Positions 62,346-64,000 of a DNA stretch of 64,000 nt are shown one piece after another. The notes beneath the pieces were generated by a model that made no database searches, was not told the origin of the DNA, and was given only the letters and a program-made list of their open reading frames with translations. Source of the DNA: Candidatus Nitronereus thalassa (GTDB lineage: Bacteria; Nitrospirota; Nitrospiria; Nitrospirales; UBA8639); contig NZ_JAQOUE010000001.1 of NCBI RefSeq assembly GCF_032191465.1, positions 3,069,501 to 3,133,500 of the forward strand, read 5' to 3'. Numbering within the stretch: position 1 is the stretch's first letter; each line of letters opens with the position of its first letter. The position numbers were made by a program, and so were the translations under genes.

Positions 62346-63260
62346 ATGGTTACCGCAAGTGAAAAAATTTGGATGGATGGCCAATTCGTCAATTGGAATG
62401 AGGCCAATGTTCATGTCCTGACCCATTCCCTGCATTATGGGCTGGCCGCCTTTGAGGGTATTCGGTGCTATAAGGGCGCCAAAGGGTCTGCCATTTTTCG
62501 GTTGAAAGAGCACGTTGATCGATTGTTTGAGTCCGCCCATATCATGGCCATGAAAGTTCCCTATAGTAAAAAAGAAGTGGCGGATGCGATTATTGAGACA
62601 GTTCGGATGAACCGGTTGGAATCGTGTTACATACGTCCCCTATTGTACATAGGCTACGGCGAAATGGGTTTGTATCCGGGAAACAACCCAATCAAATTAA
62701 GCATTGCGGCTTGGCCGTGGGGAACGTATTTGGGGGAAGATGCGTTGGTTCAGGGTATTCGGGCCAAGTTATCTTCTTTTACTCGTCACCATGTGAATGT
62801 GTCGATGACGCGTGCCAAGGTCTCTGGATATTACGTAAATTCTATCTTGGCCAAATGTGAAGCCAAAAACTCAGGCTATGATGAGGCTATTCTTCTCGAT
62901 CCCGAGGGATATGTGGCTGAAGGAACCGGGGAGAATGTGTTTATCATGAGCAAAGGGGTTCTCAAAACCACTCCGCTTACCTCGATTCTCGAAGGCATCA
63001 CGCGTGATGCCATCATGACCCTGGCCAGAGAACGAAAAATTCCTGTGGTGGAAGAACGCTTCACTCGTGATGCCATGTACGTAGCGGACGAAGTGTTTCT
63101 TACAGGAACGGCTGCCGAAGTGACCCCTGTCCGGGAGATTGACGACCGCACCGTTGGTGAAGGTAAACGCGGTCCCGTGACCACACTTTTGCAACAAGCC
63201 TTCTTTGATATCGTCAAGGGTGAAGACCCGACGCACCTGAATTGGCTGGCGCCAGTTTAA
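62346..63260 (+). CDS. ilvE: Branched-chain amino acid aminotransferase
   Basis: PLP enzyme for the last step of Val, Leu and Ile synthesis. It has 304 residues, fold class IV. HVLTHSLHYGLAAFEGIRCY is the IlvE N-terminal motif, and YIRPLLYIGYGEMGL follows. The PLP lysine is in VNSILAKCEAKNSGYDEAIL near residue 160, and GYVAEGTGENVFIMS and FLTGTAAEVTPVREID complete the pattern. It is a single gene with its own promoter. Confidence 0.95.
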   Translation: MVTASEKIWMDGQFVNWNEANVHVLTHSLHYGLAAFEGIRCYKGAKGSAIFRLKEHVDRLFESAHIMAMKVPYSKKEVADAIIETVRMNRLESCYIRPLLYIGYGEMGLYPGNNPIKLSIAAWPWGTYLGEDALVQGIRAKLSSFTRHHVNVSMTRAKVSGYYVNSILAKCEAKNSGYDEAILLDPEGYVAEGTGENVFIMSKGVLKTTPLTSILEGITRDAIMTLARERKIPVVEERFTRDAMYVADEVFLTGTAAEVTPVREIDDRTVGEGKRGPVTTLLQQAFFDIVKGEDPTHLNWLAPV

Positions 63261-63413
63261 CGCACTAGTCCTGCCTTTTTTCCTTCGATCCACCTTTTCC
63301 ATCACAATTTACTTCTTTGATGCAGAAGTAATTTCGAAACACGAGTATCGAAGTCCGAAACAAATTCAAATTTTGGATTTCGGCTTTTTGAAATTGAAGG
63401 CTGACCGAACGGG

Positions 63414-63761
63414 TTACTTTGAATGTTCTTCTGAATCGTGAGTTGAGGATTCAGTAGCTGTGGCTGGGGGTGCGGAAGCTGGAGCGGTTGCCGGTTCGCT
63501 CGAAGTAAGAGGAATCACCGAGGATAGAGAGTGTTCTTTTTTAGAAAGTATGGCCAAGCTCAACGACGTCAACATAAAGATTACCGCGGCTCCTACTGTG
63601 ATTTTGCTCAGGAAGGTTCCTGGCCCACGACTACCAAACACCGTTTGACTCGATCCGCCAAATGCCGCACCGATTTCTGCCCCTTTTCCTGACTGAAGCA
63701 AGATGGCGGCAATCATGAGAAAGCAAACAATGAGGTGCAGAATGACAGTGAGAGTGTACAT
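63414..63761 (-). CDS. secG: Preprotein translocase subunit SecG
   Basis: A 115-residue small SecYEG subunit. Two membrane helices (about 3-22 and 52-72) flank the conserved loop LLQSGKGAEIGAAFGGSSQT, VFGSRGPGTFLSK. The C-terminal 35 residues are an extra Ala/Pro/Ser/Thr-rich tail. It lies 21 bases after tpiA on the same strand, a common pairing. Confidence 0.95.
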   Translation of the reverse strand: MYTLTVILHLIVCFLMIAAILLQSGKGAEIGAAFGGSSQTVFGSRGPGTFLSKITVGAAVIFMLTSLSLAILSKKEHSLSSVIPLTSSEPATAPASAPPATATESSTHDSEEHSK

Positions 63762-63782
63762 AGTTTTTGGTTCGTTGAATGT

Positions 63783-64000
63783 TTAGGTTGAGGCCGATAC
63801 TGCAAGGCTGCAAATCTTAGCAAAGGTTGCGGGGTCAAGACAAGCTTTTCCTATCAAGGCCCCATCGATTTCCGCACAGCCGAACAACGCCTCGGCATTT
63901 TGTGGACCAACACTTCCCCCGTACAAGATTCGAACATCCTGAACCTCGCGTCCCCATTCGGATGTGAGGGTAGCGCGAATAAAGGTATGCACCTCTTCTG
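63783..64000 (-). CDS. tpiA: Triosephosphate isomerase, C-terminal end (cut by window)
   Basis: The last 72 or so residues of TpiA, which interconverts dihydroxyacetone phosphate and glyceraldehyde 3-phosphate. Visible are EVHTFIRATL, then RILYGGSVGPQNAEALFGCA and EIDGALIGKACLDPATFAKI, the phosphate-binding GGSV and GALIGKA loops. The frame continues out of the window, so the start is not seen. Confidence 0.95.
   Translation of the reverse strand, partial: EEVHTFIRATLTSEWGREVQDVRILYGGSVGPQNAEALFGCAEIDGALIGKACLDPATFAKICSLAVSAST

Noticed and set aside
1-64000. CRISPR arrays
   Set aside because: No regularly spaced direct repeats were seen anywhere in the window, and no cas genes.

Overview
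The window reads as ordinary bacterial chromosome of roughly 50% G+C by eye. The gene set is a B12-dependent ribonucleotide reductase as the only visible RNR, an ammonium transporter fused to a hybrid histidine kinase, a Tad/Flp pilus cluster, a chromosomal RusA resolvase, and the dnaG-rpoD and rplU-rpmA-obgE-proB-nadD-rsfS blocks. It most resembles a member of the Nitrospirota (a Nitrospira-like nitrifier). This is inference from gene content and protein style; no 16S rRNA or nitrite oxidoreductase gene is present to prove it.

Layout. 1-4.8 kb: end of dnaG, rpoD, a CAU tRNA, a coiled-coil zinc-ribbon protein, RNase P RNA and tRNA-Glu. 5-10 kb: an FGE-like secreted protein, a cupin and nrdJ. 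The nrdJ promoter carries two NrdR-like boxes exactly 32 bp apart, with DnaA boxes beyond it. 10.5-18 kb: small membrane and secreted proteins, a TrkH/KtrB potassium channel subunit, the tRNA-modifying pair mtaB-miaB, an HDOD protein, a STAS protein and tRNA-Arg. 18.4-26.4 kb: the Amt-hybrid-kinase fusion, small envelope proteins, a Pal-like lipoprotein and an HTH-only LuxR regulator. 26.4-27.4 kb holds no convincing gene. 27.4-33.6 kb: a partial Tad pilus operon (tadZ, tadA, flp, two TadE-like genes, a TadG-like vWA protein). 33.7-42.6 kb: a HEAT-repeat protein, STAS-PilZ, an mraZ-rusA pair away from any division cluster, comF, an ABC ATPase overlapping a class 1A pyrD, a second HTH-only regulator and a large FtsX-type permease.

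42.6-57.0 kb is an accessory defence and toxin-antitoxin island lying between two convergent chromosomal genes, the permease (+) and bioB (-). Its centre is a tightly overlapping operon hsdM-hsdS-kwaA-kwaB-hsdR-ygjP: a type I restriction-modification system with a complete two-gene Kiwa anti-phage system between hsdS and hsdR. Smaller cassettes lie on both sides: a zeta-like ATPase with a small partner, DUF2283, RHH-PIN, a GGCT protein, DUF6883-DUF4926 and Phd-PIN. The cassettes are separated by truncated copies of the 3' end of the neighbouring chromosomal gene, two extra permease tails on the left and two extra bioB tails on the right. The tails get shorter toward the centre and, on the bioB side, also more diverged. 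This looks like a layered record of successive insertions at both gene ends.

57-64 kb returns to core genome: bioB, rsfS (apparently with a rare AUU start), nadD, proB, obgE, rpmA and rplU on the minus strand, then ilvE from a divergent promoter, secG and the end of tpiA.
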